Assembly (NCBI RefSeq): GCF_002813325.1
Contig: NZ_PHUG01000001.1
Span: forward strand, 1,860,001 to 1,924,000
Direction of reading: 5' to 3'
DNA from: Janthinobacterium sp. 64
GTDB lineage: Bacteria > Pseudomonadota > Gammaproteobacteria > Burkholderiales > Burkholderiaceae_D
DNA: 64,000 nt
The notes below the pieces were generated by a model, which did not search any database, was not told where the DNA came from, and saw only the letters and a list, made by a program, of their open reading frames with translations. Below, piece by piece: positions 54,608 through 64,000 of the stretch. Numbering within the stretch: position 1 is the stretch's first letter; the number at the start of each line of letters is the position of its first letter. The position numbers were made by a program, and so were the translations under genes.

Positions 54608-55369
54608 TTACTTCCAGCTGACTTTGCCCAGGCCCTCGACGCTGACATCGCGGTTGGCCGGCTTGCCGTACACCACCACGGAACCGAGTCCGCTCAGGTT
54701 CAGCCTGGCATTCGTATGGGCATTCACCGTGGCATTGCCGAGGCCGCTCAATTCCAGGTTCACGGCATCCGCTTCGAATTGCTGCGCATTCAGGCTACCC
54801 AGGCCGCCCAGGCTGGCTTTCAGGATGCGCCCGCGTCCGCCCAGCACCACCGAGCCGGCGCCCTGCAAGTCCAGCTCGGCCCGCTCATTGTTGCCTATCC
54901 ATATTTGCATGCTGCCCACGCCGCCCAGGCTGGCATTGAGCTTGCGGTAGTCGCCCACCAGCTTGATGCTGCCCGCCCCTTCCAGCGACAGGGTCAGTTC
55001 CTCACCCTTGAAACCCGTGATGTCCGTGCTGCCAAAGCCTTCCGAACTGACTTCGCGCAAATTCGGCAGAACCAGGTCGGCGCGGATCGACGAAGGGCCG
55101 AGCTTGAAGCCCCGTACTTCCGTTTCGATGTGCAGGGTGTCGCCGCTTTGCGCCGTGCTGACATCGGCGATGTAGCGCTTGTCGGCCGTGATGCTCAAGG
55201 ACGCCACGTTGCCCTGGCGAATGCGCACTTCCATCACGCCGTCGAGCTTGACGCGTACCACGCGGGCGTCGACGTTGCGCATTTCCAGCAAGCGGGTCTC
55301 GGCCGCCACGCCGCGCACCAGGCCAAAAGTCGCCAGGAACAGCAGCGCCAGTTGCAGTATCTTTTTCAT
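54608..55369 (-). CDS. GIN-domain (DUF2807) exported protein
   Basis: A 253-residue protein with a signal peptide (1-22, ending VAAE). The body is a run of beta-strand repeats, each with a Gly-x-Gly-Ser turn (EGAGSIKL, GGVGSMQI, QGAGSVVL, GGLGSLNA, SGLGNATV, SGLGSVVV), which is the head GIN domain/DUF2807 pattern. Such beta-helices are outside the cytoplasm; their role is not known. The ATG at 55369 starts the signal peptide. The gene is in the block between qor and pnp. Confidence 0.88.
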   Translation of the reverse strand: MKKILQLALLFLATFGLVRGVAAETRLLEMRNVDARVVRVKLDGVMEVRIRQGNVASLSITADKRYIADVSTAQSGDTLHIETEVRGFKLGPSSIRADLVLPNLREVSSEGFGSTDITGFKGEELTLSLEGAGSIKLVGDYRKLNASLGGVGSMQIWIGNNERAELDLQGAGSVVLGGRGRILKASLGGLGSLNAQQFEADAVNLELSGLGNATVNAHTNARLNLSGLGSVVVYGKPANRDVSVEGLGKVSWK

Positions 55370-55490
55370 GTAGAGCATCCTCGGTATCTTGTTTTTATGT
55401 GTCGCGGCGCCCTCGTGGGGCTTGCCCGCATTGCCATTGACCACCACTGTAGCAGCGCAGAAAAGGGCTGACAATCGGGCTGACAATCAA

Positions 55491-55700
55491 TCAGGCGAAA
55501 CGGGCTTTTTCGGCAGCGCTCAGGCGCTTGGCCTTGACCACCACCACGTGCATGTCAGCCTTGTTCGCTGGCGCGGCCACGGTGGCCGTGGAGCTGGCCA
55601 CTTGCAGGGCCGGAGCGGCCGGGGCGATGGCGTAGCAGCCGGCGCCGAGCACGATGGCGACGGCAACGGCAATGACTTCCATGTTTTTAGCGACGTTCAT
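55491..55700 (-). CDS. Small exported or membrane-anchored protein, 69 residues
   Basis: I do not recognise a family. The first 30 residues have a hydrophobic helix (VIAVAVAIVLGAGCYAIAP) with a Cys that is not a proper lipobox, then an Ala-rich stretch and a basic end (VVVVKAKRLSAAEKARFA). GAGGAG lies 7 bases before the ATG at 55700, which makes it a likely real gene. A membrane-tethered peptide facing the periplasm is the plain reading. Confidence 0.6.
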   Translation of the reverse strand: MNVAKNMEVIAVAVAIVLGAGCYAIAPAAPALQVASSTATVAAPANKADMHVVVVKAKRLSAAEKARFA

Positions 55701-55854
55701 GTTGGTTCTCCTCGGGTGTCTGGCAGTGGGCTTGCGGTATGGTGTCACTATAGCCATACCGCCCCCGGCCAACACGCCGATTGCGACGAACTGCGCTTTT
55801 GGCAGGCTGGCCTGACAAAAACGCGGATGAACGTGCAGATCGCTAAGAGTCTTC

Positions 55855-57810
55855 TTAAAACTCTTCCCATTCGTCGGCGCCGGACTTGGCCGCCTTGACG
55901 GGCTTGGCCGGCGATGGCGCGTGGACCGGCGCACGCGGCGCAAGGACACGAACGGCTGGCTTCGCCTTGAGGCGCGCCACCGGCGCGGATGCCGGCGCTG
56001 CCGCAGGCGTATCGCCCAAGCGGAACATGCCGACGGCTTGCGCCAGGTCCACGGCCTGCTCCTGCAAGCTTTCCGCGGCAGCGGCCGCTTGCTCGACGAG
56101 AGCCGCGTTTTGCTGCGTCATGGTATCCATGTGCGTGACGGCCGTATTGATCTCGCCGATGCCGGCGCTCTGTTCGCGGCTGGCCACGGTGATCTCGCTC
56201 ATGATGGTCGTCAATTGCTGCACCGAGGCCACCACCTGATCCATGGTCTGGCCCGCTTCATTGACGAGGCGCCCGCCCGCATCGACTTTTTCCACCGAGT
56301 CGCCGATCAATTCCTTGATTTCCTTCGCCGCGCCTGCGGAGCGTTGCGCCAGGCTGCGCACTTCGGACGCCACCACGGCAAAACCCCTGCCCTGCTCGCC
56401 CGCGCGCGCCGCCTCGACGGCCGCGTTCAGGGCCAGGATGTTCGTCTGGAAAGCGATGCCGTCGATCACGCCGATGATGTCGACGATCTTGCGCGAGCTT
56501 TCCTGGATGCCCGCCATCGTACCGACCACCTGCTGCACCACGCGGCCGCCCTTGGCCGCCACTTCCGAGGCGGACACGGCCAGCTCATTGGCCGCGTGCG
56601 CGTTTTCCGCATTCTGCTTGACGGTCGAGGTCAGCTCATCCATCGAGCTGGCTGTTTCTTCCAGCGCGCCCGCCTGCGCTTCCGTGCGCGACGACAGGTC
56701 GGCATTACCGGCGGCAATGTCGGCCGATTCGCTGCGCACCAGGGTGCTGATGCTGCGGATCTGCACCAGCACGGTGGCGATCTTTTCCACGAACAAGTTG
56801 AACGCCTTGGCGATCTGCGCCAGCTCGTCCGTACCTTCCGCGTCGAGGCGGCTGGTCAGGTCGCCATCGCCCGTGGCGATCGCTTCCATGGCATCGCGCA
56901 CCACGCCCAGGCGGCGCAAGGCGCGCGCCACCAGCACGCTCAAGACCGTGGCGGCCAGGGCCAGCACGAGCAAGGCCGTCAGGGCCGAGGCGCGCAGCAT
57001 GGAACTCAGGGCTTGCGTCGCTTCGGCGCGGTCGAGCACGGTCGCCAGCAGCCAGTCGCTGCCCGGCACTTTACTTACATGCAAGATGCCGTTACGCTCG
57101 CCGAGGCGAATGGTGGCGCCGTCGCCGCTCTTTTCGATATCGGCCAGCGCCTGCGCGCTCAGGCCAGGGTCCAGCTCAGCCAGCGGTTTCAGGGTCAGCT
57201 TGCCGTCCGGGTGAGCGATGATCTTGCCGCCGCCATCGACGAGGAAAGCATAGCTGGACGCCGTCGGCTTGATCGAGGCGACGTTTTGCACCACCGCATC
57301 CATCATCACGTCGGCCGCCATCACGCCCGTCACGCTGCCCTTGCCGCCCAGCGGCTCGGCAAACGTCACCACCAGCTTGCCCGTGCTGGCGCCGATATAC
57401 GGCGCCGTAATGATGGGGCCGCCCACTTCGGACGCCAGCTTGTACCAAGGGCGCGCCGTGGGATCATAGTCGGCGGCGCGCTTGCGCTCCTGCGAAAAGA
57501 CGGCGTGCTTATCGGCAAAGCCGATATACGCCATGTCGAAGGTACCGGCCTGCTCGGCCGCCTTCAGGGCCGGCAACGGATCGGCCGCCGTGGCGCCCTG
57601 CTTGAGCGAAGCGACGACCGCTTGCTTGGAACGCAGCCATTCAGCGATGGCTTGCGCGTGGCTGTGCGACAACTGCAGCATCTGCGTGTCGAGCGCCGCC
57701 AGGGTGCTGGAGCGCGTAGTGAAGAAATTGGCGATGGCCACAGCCAGCATGGCCAGCACGACGATGGAAACGGCGATGGCGATCAGCCGCGCCTTAAGGG
57801 AGGACAACAT
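55855..57810 (-). CDS. Methyl-accepting chemotaxis protein with dCache sensor and CheR-type pentapeptide
   Basis: Inner-membrane chemoreceptor of 651 residues. Helix 1 (about 10-30) and helix 2 (about 272-296) frame a periplasmic dCache domain with [10 protein letters not shown] and [15 protein letters not shown] domain (about 297-350) and the signalling helix bundle follow, with hairpin tip [19 protein letters not shown] near the fully conserved [24 protein letters not shown] (landmark [17 protein letters not shown]). The last five residues are EWEEF, matching the xWxxF tether that binds CheR/CheB. The ligand is unknown; RPWY is shared with amino-acid sensors, but Gly stands where many of those have Asp after the PY. 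Confidence 0.93.
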   Translation of the reverse strand: MLSSLKARLIAIAVSIVVLAMLAVAIANFFTTRSSTLAALDTQMLQLSHSHAQAIAEWLRSKQAVVASLKQGATAADPLPALKAAEQAGTFDMAYIGFADKHAVFSQERKRAADYDPTARPWYKLASEVGGPIITAPYIGASTGKLVVTFAEPLGGKGSVTGVMAADVMMDAVVQNVASIKPTASSYAFLVDGGGKIIAHPDGKLTLKPLAELDPGLSAQALADIEKSGDGATIRLGERNGILHVSKVPGSDWLLATVLDRAEATQALSSMLRASALTALLVLALAATVLSVLVARALRRLGVVRDAMEAIATGDGDLTSRLDAEGTDELAQIAKAFNLFVEKIATVLVQIRSISTLVRSESADIAAGNADLSSRTEAQAGALEETASSMDELTSTVKQNAENAHAANELAVSASEVAAKGGRVVQQVVGTMAGIQESSRKIVDIIGVIDGIAFQTNILALNAAVEAARAGEQGRGFAVVASEVRSLAQRSAGAAKEIKELIGDSVEKVDAGGRLVNEAGQTMDQVVASVQQLTTIMSEITVASREQSAGIGEINTAVTHMDTMTQQNAALVEQAAAAAESLQEQAVDLAQAVGMFRLGDTPAAAPASAPVARLKAKPAVRVLAPRAPVHAPSPAKPVKAAKSGADEWEEF

Positions 57811-57929
57811 GGAGCATCCAATAAAAAAGAGAAAATCGGGAGGGATGCACCATGGTCGGGGAATAAGATTTTGTCGTCAAGCAATACTAACAGTCAATTA
57901 CCCATAAACAACAATTGATACCATATAGT

Positions 57930-58229
57930 TCATGTCTCGCCGCGCAGCTTGCGCAAGGCCGGCGAGTCGCCACCCGTCGCCTCAATGCGGAAGCGGGCAA
58001 ACGCCTGCTCCAGCTCAGGGTAGCGGCGCAGACTGCCTTCGCTAAAGTAGCGCCCGCCAGGGATATCGCCCCATGGCAGCGGTGCGCTCAAGCCCCCGCT
58101 GCCCGCCAGGGCCAGCAGCGGCTCGAGCGCGCTGCGCAGGTCGGCCACTTCCGTATCGGCGCCCGCCAGGCGGGCCAGCAACTGTTCCAGTTCGGCGGCA
58201 CGCGCCTGCAAACGCTGTTGATCCATCAT
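57930..58229 (-). CDS. Uncharacterised 99-residue protein
   Basis: No family recognised. The first half is a probable coiled coil (QQRLQARAAELEQLLARLAGAD) and the second half is YFSEGSLRRYPELEQAFARFR-like with a basic end; there is no signal peptide. Two adjacent ATGs (58229 and 58226) are possible; AGGAG fits the second. The start is 6 bases after the stop of the upstream exported protein, so the two are coupled. Confidence 0.6.
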   Translation of the reverse strand: MMDQQRLQARAAELEQLLARLAGADTEVADLRSALEPLLALAGSGGLSAPLPWGDIPGGRYFSEGSLRRYPELEQAFARFRIEATGGDSPALRKLRGET

Positions 58230-58235
58230 CGCTCC

Positions 58236-58931
58236 TCAGTTCTTGATCGTGCCGATCAGCACGGGCGCCGACCACAGGCTGCGGTTGGGCAATAGATACT
58301 GTTGCGCCCCGCCACGGCGCCGCACCAGCCCGCCCAGCTCTTGCGTGGGCGCCACCATGCTGACGAAGACGTTCACCGTGCCCTTGGGCATGATCTGGTA
58401 CACATCATACAGCGGCGCCTCGCTCTTCAAGGGCAAGCCGAAACAGTCGGCCAAGGTAGTGCAGCGGCCAGATGCCAGCTGCAATTGCGCGCTGGTGGTG
58501 AAATACGGCGAATATGGCGATACATTCTGGCCATGCGGCACGATTTTGACCAGCGCGGCAGCCATCGGCTGCAGGTACGGCACGGTGCTGCCGGACGCCA
58601 GCTGCTCCACGGCCCGCGCATAAATGGTGTCGGCCGGAGCGGCAGGGTCGGCCGCGCGCAGTTCGCGCAAGAACTGCTGTCCTGGTCCGCTATCGAGATA
58701 GGAGTCGATAGCTTGCCGCGGCAATCCCGCCGTCCTGAAAGTGCTGAGGTCATTGATTTCGCGCGCATGCACGGTGCGCAAAGCATCGAGGTCCTGCGCC
58801 GGCATGGCCGCGGAGGCGGCGGCAATGGGAATGGGCAATGGCACCGGCGTCGGTGCGTTGTCCAGCTGCGCCCAGGCACCGGGCGCGACGGCAAGCAGAA
58901 AGGCGGCGGCCAGCCCGCGGAATGTGCGCAT
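58236..58931 (-). CDS. Uncharacterised exported protein
   Basis: A 231-residue protein with a signal peptide (1-21, ending AWA), so periplasmic or secreted. The N-terminal part is Pro-rich (PTPVPLPIPI) and the rest has no motif I recognise; a pair of Cys (GRCTTLADCFG) could form a disulfide. AAGGAG lies 7 bases before the ATG. It forms a pair with the coiled-coil gene after it. Its 5' end is 212 bases from pnp. Confidence 0.65.
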   Translation of the reverse strand: MRTFRGLAAAFLLAVAPGAWAQLDNAPTPVPLPIPIAAASAAMPAQDLDALRTVHAREINDLSTFRTAGLPRQAIDSYLDSGPGQQFLRELRAADPAAPADTIYARAVEQLASGSTVPYLQPMAAALVKIVPHGQNVSPYSPYFTTSAQLQLASGRCTTLADCFGLPLKSEAPLYDVYQIMPKGTVNVFVSMVAPTQELGGLVRRRGGAQQYLLPNRSLWSAPVLIGTIKN

Positions 58932-59066
58932 GCTGCATCTCCTTGGAAGACTCGTTCAGGGGAGGATCCCCTCCCGAATCTACAAGGCGTCAAACTGGCC
59001 AATGCGAGCTGGATCAAGGCCGACGCGCAAAACGGCATCTACCTTGACGCAGCGCAAACGCGGCGC

Positions 59067-59101
59067 AAAAAAACCGCCAGGGCTTGCGCGCTGGCGGTTT
59101 T
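59067..59101 (-). terminator. Intrinsic terminator of pnp
   Basis: ACCGCCAG (59073-59080) and CTGGCGGT (59091-59098) pair exactly around a 10-base loop. On the minus strand the stem is followed by TTTTTT. It is 43 bases beyond the pnp stop and closes the rpsO-pnp transcript. Confidence 0.85.
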
Positions 59102-59143
59102 GATCATGCGGCCGAGGCCGCAGTCAGGCGAATCTGAAGGACA

Positions 59144-61261
59144 TTAAGCGGCTGGCGCTTCGTTGCCTTCAGCAGCTTTCATCGACAGTTTCAGACGGCC
59201 GCGGTCGTCCGTTTCCAGCACTTTGACGCGAACCAGCTGGCCTTCTTTCAGGTAGTCGGCCACGGCGTTGACGCGCTCGTTGGCGATCTGCGAGATGTGC
59301 AGCAAGCCGTCCTTGCCTGGCATGACTTGCACGATGGCGCCGAAGTCCAGCAGTTTCAGCACGGTGCCTTCGTAGGTCTTGCCCACTTCGACGGAAGCGG
59401 TCAGTTCTTCGATGCGGCGCTTGGCTTCCTGGCCGGCAGCTGCGTCGACGGAAGCGATGGTGACCACGCCTTCGTCGCTGATGTCGATCTGGGTGCCCGT
59501 CTCTTCGGTCAGCGCGCGGATCACGGCGCCGCCCTTGCCGATCACGTCACGGATTTTTTCCGGGTTGATCTTGATGGTGATCAGACGCGGTGCGAAATCG
59601 GACAGTTCGGTTTTGACGTGCGGCATGGCTTTTTGCATTTCGCCCAGGATGTGCTCGCGGCCTTCTTTGGCTTGCGCCAGTGCCACTTGCATGATTTCCT
59701 TGGTGATGCCCATGATCTTGATGTCCATCTGCAGCGCCGTGATACCGTTGCGGGTACCGGCTACCTTGAAGTCCATGTCGCCCAGGTGATCTTCGTCGCC
59801 CAGGATGTCGGACAGCACGGCAAACTTGCCGCCTTCCTTGATCAGGCCCATGGCGATACCGGCCACGTGTTCTTTCATCGGCACGCCGGCGTCCATCAGT
59901 GCCAGGCAGCCGCCGCACACCGATGCCATCGACGAGGAACCGTTCGATTCCGTAATTTCCGATACCAGGCGCACCGAGTAGCTGAACTCTTCAGCTGCTG
60001 GCAGGGCGGCGATCAGCGCGCGCTTGGCCAGACGGCCGTGGCCGATTTCGCGGCGTTTCGGCGTACCGACACGGCCCGTTTCGCCGGTGGCGAACGGAGG
60101 CATGTTGTAATGCAGCATGAACGAATCGGTGAACTCGCCCATCAACGCATCGATCTTCTGGCTGTCGCGGGCGGTGCCCAACGTTGCCACGACCAGTGCC
60201 TGCGTTTCGCCGCGCGTGAACAGGGCCGAACCGTGGGTGCGTGGCAGCACGCTGGTGCGGATCGAGATCGGACGCACGGTGCGCGTGTCGCGGCCGTCGA
60301 TGCGTGGCTCGCCGTCCAGGATTTGTGTACGCACGATTTTCGCTTCGATGTCGAACAGAATGTTGTTCACTTCTGCGCTGTCGATGGACGCGCCACCGTT
60401 GGCGGCGGCTTCAGCCGACAGGTCGGCGATCACTTCCGACGTCGCTGCTTTCAGCTTGGCCGTACGCTCTTGCTTGTCCTTGGTTTGATACGCATCATTG
60501 ATCTTGGCGTTGGCGAAATGCGCGACGCGGGCGATCAGTGCTTCGTTTTTCGGCGCAGGCGCCCATTCCACTTCCGGCTTGCCGCCGTCACGCACCAGGT
60601 CGTGAATCGCGTCGATGACGACTTTCATCTGGTCGTGGCCAAAGACCACGGCGCCCAGCATGATTTCTTCGGACAGCTGTTTCGCTTCCGATTCGACCAT
60701 CAGCACGGCCGTTTCGGTACCGGCGACCACCAGGTCCATTTCCGACGTTTTCAGTTGCTGGACGGTCGGGTTCAGGATGTACTGGCCATTCGCGTAACCG
60801 ACGCGCGCAGCGCCGATAGGACCGCTGAAAGGCACGCCCGAGACGCACAGGGCAGCCGAGGCGCCGATCATGGCGGCGATATCCGGATCGATTTCAGGGT
60901 TGACCGACAACACGTGAATGATGACTTGCACTTCATTCAGGTAGCCTTCCGGGAACAGCGGACGGATAGGACGGTCGATCAGACGCGATGTCAGTGTTTC
61001 TTTTTCGGAAGGACGGCCTTCGCGCTTGAAAAAACCGCCCGGGATTTTACCGGCAGCATAGGTTTTTTCAACATAATCTACCGTCAAAGGGAAGAAATCC
61101 TGGCCTGGCTTGGCATCTTTGCGTGCCACCACCGTTGCCAGAACGACGGTATCTTCGATCGACACCAGCACTGCGCCGGATGCCTGACGTGCGATTTCGC
61201 CGGTTTCCAGGGTCACTTGATGTTGACCGTACTGGAAGGTTTTCGTAACTTTGTTAAACAT
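59144..61261 (-). CDS. pnp: Polyribonucleotide nucleotidyltransferase (PNPase)
   Basis: Exoribonuclease of 705 residues that degrades RNA 3' to 5' using phosphate. Two RNase PH domains (about 1-225 and 310-540), then KH (about 555-615; [16 protein letters not shown]) and S1 (about 620-690; [19 protein letters not shown]) are visible. Catalytic Asp residues of the second PH core lie in [15 protein letters not shown] and [20 protein letters not shown] lies 8 bases before the ATG. It follows rpsO as in most bacteria; the leader carries hairpins typical of autocontrol. Confidence 0.97.
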   Translation of the reverse strand: MFNKVTKTFQYGQHQVTLETGEIARQASGAVLVSIEDTVVLATVVARKDAKPGQDFFPLTVDYVEKTYAAGKIPGGFFKREGRPSEKETLTSRLIDRPIRPLFPEGYLNEVQVIIHVLSVNPEIDPDIAAMIGASAALCVSGVPFSGPIGAARVGYANGQYILNPTVQQLKTSEMDLVVAGTETAVLMVESEAKQLSEEIMLGAVVFGHDQMKVVIDAIHDLVRDGGKPEVEWAPAPKNEALIARVAHFANAKINDAYQTKDKQERTAKLKAATSEVIADLSAEAAANGGASIDSAEVNNILFDIEAKIVRTQILDGEPRIDGRDTRTVRPISIRTSVLPRTHGSALFTRGETQALVVATLGTARDSQKIDALMGEFTDSFMLHYNMPPFATGETGRVGTPKRREIGHGRLAKRALIAALPAAEEFSYSVRLVSEITESNGSSSMASVCGGCLALMDAGVPMKEHVAGIAMGLIKEGGKFAVLSDILGDEDHLGDMDFKVAGTRNGITALQMDIKIMGITKEIMQVALAQAKEGREHILGEMQKAMPHVKTELSDFAPRLITIKINPEKIRDVIGKGGAVIRALTEETGTQIDISDEGVVTIASVDAAAGQEAKRRIEELTASVEVGKTYEGTVLKLLDFGAIVQVMPGKDGLLHISQIANERVNAVADYLKEGQLVRVKVLETDDRGRLKLSMKAAEGNEAPAA

Positions 61262-61319
61262 GGGGTATCCCTTTTCTAATTGCCGACAGATTTTCAGGGG
61301 CTGTCGTTCACCTCACCAC

Positions 61320-61345
61320 AGGCGGTGGAAAAACCGTTGCCGCCT
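61320..61345 (-). promoter_or_regulatory. Hairpin in the pnp leader
   Basis: AGGCGG (61320-61325) and CCGCCT (61340-61345) pair around a 14-base loop, 60-85 bases upstream of the pnp ATG. In E. coli the pnp leader folds into an RNase III-cut stem used for autocontrol; this may be the counterpart, but the stem is short. Confidence 0.3.
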
Positions 61346-61422
61346 TTACTACTTTACTTTTAAAACATGATATCGGTAGAGAATACTGCACTTGCCGACA
61401 TAAATCCGGAATTCAAATGACA

Positions 61423-61456
61423 AAATGCCCGCGTCAGCGAACTGGCGCAGGCATTT
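61423..61456 (-). terminator. Hairpin between rpsO and pnp
   Basis: AAATGCC, GCG and CAG pair in turn with GGCATTT, CGC and CTG around the loop CGAA, with two mismatches. It lies 25 bases after the rpsO stop. On the minus strand a short T-run (TTTTG) follows, so this is a leaky terminator or processing site. Confidence 0.6.
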
Positions 61457-61481
61457 CTGTATAAACCTTGTACGGCAAAAA

Positions 61482-61751
61482 TTACTTGCGCAGACCAAGT
61501 TTAGCGATCAGGTCGCGATAACGGGTAGCGTCTTTCGACTTCAGGTACGACAACAGGCTCTTACGACGGTTGACCATCATGATCAGGCCGCGGCGGGAGT
61601 GGTGATCTTTCGAGTGGGCTTTGAAGTGGCCGTTCAGTTCGTTGATGCGAGCTGTCAGCAGTGCAACTTGCACTTCAGGGGAGCCGGTGTCGTTTTGACC
61701 ACGTGCGTTGTCCGCGATGATAGCGGCTTTGTTGATGTTTTCTACTGTCAT
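61482..61751 (-). CDS. rpsO: 30S ribosomal protein S15
   Basis: Primary 16S rRNA binding protein of 89 residues. [42 protein letters not shown] is the family core (landmarks [14 protein letters not shown] and HSRRGL), with [17 protein letters not shown] at the end. The ATG at 61751 has AAAGG 6 bases before it; the longer frame to 61796 is not needed. It is upstream of pnp. Confidence 0.98.
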   Translation of the reverse strand: MTVENINKAAIIADNARGQNDTGSPEVQVALLTARINELNGHFKAHSKDHHSRRGLIMMVNRRKSLLSYLKSKDATRYRDLIAKLGLRK

Positions 61752-61808
61752 GATAAACCTTTCACATGCGGTGCACAGAGTCTGAACCCTATCCACCGTG
61801 AACTACGA

Positions 61809-61836
61809 TTATTAAAAGACTGGCCTATGCTTCCAA
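61809..61836 (-). promoter_or_regulatory. Candidate promoter of rpsO
   Basis: On the minus strand TTGGAA (61831-61836) is followed by 16 bases and TAATAA (61809-61814). The -10 is 58 bases before the rpsO ATG. The match is fair, not perfect. Confidence 0.4.
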
Positions 61837-61936
61837 CCAGACGCGCAAGTATATCGGAAAAATGCCCGTCTGTATCCTGCCGCGCGCGCTTTTCTCGGTG
61901 CATGATAGGATTTCCCCGCATTTCAGGAGGATAAAC

Positions 61937-62434
61937 ATGAAAACACTGCTCAAATCAGCAACACCGCTGCTGTTTGCCACGCTGGCCGGCTGCGCCAGCT
62001 GGAACGTCCCGCCGCCCCAGCCGGGCGAACCGCGCGCCGCCGTGGAAGCGCGCCTGGGCCGGCCAAGCAATATCTATCAACTGCCCACCGGTCCCGAGCT
62101 TGAATACGCCACGGGGCCGTACGGCCAGTACACCTACATGGCCCGTTTCGGCCCCGACAACAAGCTCATTTCCTACGAGCAGGTGCTCGACACGCCGGGC
62201 TTTGCCCGCATCAAGGTAGGCGTGTCGACCCAGCAAGACGTGCTGCACACCCTGGGCCGCCCGACGGAAACCTCGTACCTGTCGCTGCCAAAATTGCACG
62301 TCTGGTCCTACCGCTACAAGGAGTCGGGCGTGTGGGATTCCATGATGCACGTGCATTTCGACCACGACGGCATCGTGCGCATGATGATGAACGGGCCCGA
62401 TCCGGCCAAGGAAGAGCGGCGGTTTTTCTGGTGA
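61937..62434 (+). CDS. BamE/SmpA-like outer-membrane lipoprotein
   Basis: A 165-residue lipoprotein with a lipobox LAGCAS, so Cys becomes the lipidated end. Two SmpA/OmlA-like repeats are visible: GEPRAAVEARLGRPSNIYQLP and GVSTQQDVLHTLGRPTETSY (landmarks GRPSN and LGRPTE). It resembles BamE, which joins the outer-membrane barrel assembly machine, but is longer; a BamE paralogue is likely. AGGAGG lies 6 bases before the ATG. It is divergent from rpsO and convergent with leuA (8-base gap). Confidence 0.85.
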   Translation: MKTLLKSATPLLFATLAGCASWNVPPPQPGEPRAAVEARLGRPSNIYQLPTGPELEYATGPYGQYTYMARFGPDNKLISYEQVLDTPGFARIKVGVSTQQDVLHTLGRPTETSYLSLPKLHVWSYRYKESGVWDSMMHVHFDHDGIVRMMMNGPDPAKEERRFFW

Positions 62435-62442
62435 AGGCAGCC

Positions 62443-63987
62443 TTATGGTTGAGGGTCGATACGCTCATCCTTGGCGTGCAATTTATTGAGCGCCGACAAA
62501 TACGCCTTGGCCGACGCCACGATGATGTCCGGGTCGGCGCCCACGCCGTTGACGATGCGCCCGTCGCGCGACAGCCGCATCGTCACTTCGCCCTGCGACT
62601 GCGTGCCCGTGCTGATGGCATTGACGGAGAACAAGACCAGCTCCGCGCCGCTGGCGGCTGCGCTTTCGATGGCGTTGACGGTGGCGTCGACGGGCCCGTC
62701 GCCCTGCCCTTCGCAGCTGCGCTGCACGCCGCCGACGAGAAACTCCACGCGCGCATGGGGCACGGCGCCCGTCGTCGACTGCTGTGCCAGGGAAATGAAA
62801 CGGTAGTGCTCACTCTCCTGCGCCTGCTGTTCTTCGCTGACGAGGGCCATGATGTCTTCGTCGAATATCTCGGATTTCCGGTCCGCCAGCTCCTTGAAGC
62901 GCAGGAAGGCCGCGTTGACTTCCGCCTCCGATTCGAGCGCGATGCCCAGCTCGTGCAAGCGCTGCTTGAAGGCATTGCGGCCCGACAATTTACCGAGCAC
63001 GATCTTGTTGGCGGTCCAGCCCACGTCTTCGGCGCGCATGATTTCATACGTTTCGCGCGCCTTTAAAATGCCGTCCTGGTGGATGCCGGACGCGTGCGCA
63101 AAGGCGTTCGCGCCGACGACGGCCTTGTTCGGCTGCACGGCAAAGCCCGTGATCTGCGACACCATTTTCGAGGCCGCCACGATTTGCGTCGTATCGATGC
63201 CCACCGTCAAGTTGTAATAGGCGGCGCGCGTGCGCAGCGCCATCACCACTTCTTCCAGCGCCGTGTTGCCGGCCCGCTCGCCCAGGCCATTGACCGTGCA
63301 TTCGATCTGCCGCGCGCCGCCGATCATGACGCCGGCCAGCGAATTGGCCACGGCCAGGCCCAGGTCGTTATGGCAATGCACGGACCAGATGGCCTTATCG
63401 GCATTCGGTATGCGCTCGCGCAAGCGCTTGATGGTATTGCCGAAGATTTCGGGCACGGCATAACCGACCGTATCGGGGAAATTGATGGTGGTGGCGCCTT
63501 CGGCGATCACAGCTTCGAGCACGCGGCAGAGGAAATCCTCGTCGGAGCGGCTGCCGTCTTCGGGGCTGAATTCGATGTCGTCCGTGAACTGGCGCGCATA
63601 GCGCACGGCGTTCTGCGCCTGCGTCAGCACTTGCTCTGGCGTCATGCGCAGCTTGATCTGCATGTGCAGGGGCGAGGTGGCGATGAAGGTGTGGATGCGC
63701 TTGCGCTCGGCAGGCGCCAAGGCTTCGGCGGCGCGGGCGATGTCGCGGTCGTTGGCGCGCGACAGCGAGCAGATGGTGGACTCGCGCACGGCGCCGGCAA
63801 TCGCCCGTATCGATTCGAAGTCGCCTTGCGAGGCGGCGGCGAAGCCCGCTTCGATCACATCGACCTTCAGGCGTTCAAGCTGCCTGGCGATGCGCAGCTT
63901 TTCCTCGCGCGTCATGGACGCGCCCGGCGATTGCTCGCCGTCGCGCAAGGTGGTGTCAAAAATGATGAGTCGGTTGCTGGTGTTCAT
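62443..63987 (-). CDS. leuA: 2-isopropylmalate synthase
   Basis: First enzyme of leucine synthesis, joining acetyl-CoA and 2-ketoisovalerate; 514 residues. The HMGL-like barrel shows [16 protein letters not shown] (metal-binding Asp) and [17 protein letters not shown] with the HxH metal ligands. [16 protein letters not shown] sequence reads [15 protein letters not shown]. The C-terminal LeuA regulatory domain (about 390-510) provides leucine feedback. AGGAG lies 5 bases before the ATG. It lies at the end of the window and is complete. Confidence 0.96.
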   Translation of the reverse strand: MNTSNRLIIFDTTLRDGEQSPGASMTREEKLRIARQLERLKVDVIEAGFAAASQGDFESIRAIAGAVRESTICSLSRANDRDIARAAEALAPAERKRIHTFIATSPLHMQIKLRMTPEQVLTQAQNAVRYARQFTDDIEFSPEDGSRSDEDFLCRVLEAVIAEGATTINFPDTVGYAVPEIFGNTIKRLRERIPNADKAIWSVHCHNDLGLAVANSLAGVMIGGARQIECTVNGLGERAGNTALEEVVMALRTRAAYYNLTVGIDTTQIVAASKMVSQITGFAVQPNKAVVGANAFAHASGIHQDGILKARETYEIMRAEDVGWTANKIVLGKLSGRNAFKQRLHELGIALESEAEVNAAFLRFKELADRKSEIFDEDIMALVSEEQQAQESEHYRFISLAQQSTTGAVPHARVEFLVGGVQRSCEGQGDGPVDATVNAIESAAASGAELVLFSVNAISTGTQSQGEVTMRLSRDGRIVNGVGADPDIIVASAKAYLSALNKLHAKDERIDPQP

Positions 63988-64000
63988 GGCTGCTCCTGGC

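Noticed and set aside
1..64000. CRISPR array, insertion sequence, prophage or integron
   Set aside because: No spaced repeats, transposase, integrase or attachment repeats were seen anywhere in the window.

Overview
The window is GC-rich DNA packed with genes, almost certainly from a Burkholderiales chromosome and most likely from Oxalobacteraceae (Janthinobacterium/Massilia/Duganella type). The reasons are the order leuA - rpsO - pnp - qor - tpiA - secG - tRNA-Leu - nuoA to nuoN - DUF2818 - Nudix, the DUF2818 protein behind nuoN, a PEP-CTERM protein of the CCXG type, and the many LysR regulators. The genus is inferred; the gene order is seen. I found no insertion sequence, prophage, CRISPR array, rRNA or replication origin.

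Bases 1-10,500 carry the start of an RND efflux operon (mdtA and a truncated mdtB), a GNAT acetyltransferase, the protease SppA, a sodium:solute symporter, a lone SUKH (SMI1/KNR4) protein, a TsuA/YeeE-type sulfur transporter and a small DUF3820 protein. Bases 10,500-18,700 hold a glutaredoxin-fold protein with no cysteine, then transport and regulation modules: Lrp with a RhtA-like exporter, MFS plus Tat-exported hydrolase facing a LysR gene, and another LysR/MFS divergent pair.

Bases 18,700-32,400 hold a PAS-GGDEF-EAL protein with a ruined GGDEF motif, a LysR/pirin divergent pair, a Tat-exported PhoX phosphatase behind a fourfold Pho-box array, ribA behind a terminator-like leader, a periplasmic serine protease translationally coupled to a membrane FHA protein, a CCXG PEP-CTERM protein, and a TetR/MFS module with two visible operators. 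Bases 32,400-36,200 hold a PQQ-type sugar dehydrogenase, ispF and ispD, a periplasmic HExxH protein and a Nudix hydrolase.

Bases 36,200-53,900, all on the minus strand, are the respiratory core: qor, tpiA, secG, tRNA-Leu(GAG), the 14 genes of complex I and DUF2818, closed by a clear terminator. Bases 53,900-59,000 hold a block of envelope and sensory genes (Sel1 protein, GIN-domain protein, a 69-residue exported peptide, a chemoreceptor, two uncharacterised proteins) lying between qor and pnp, which are close neighbours in many relatives. The window ends with pnp, rpsO, a BamE-like lipoprotein and leuA.

The points most worth a second look are the protease/FHA pair, the ribA leader, the Pho-box array, the cysteine-free glutaredoxin, the degenerate GGDEF domain and the uncharacterised envelope genes near 32, 35 and 58 kb. 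None is proven to be a new system from sequence alone.
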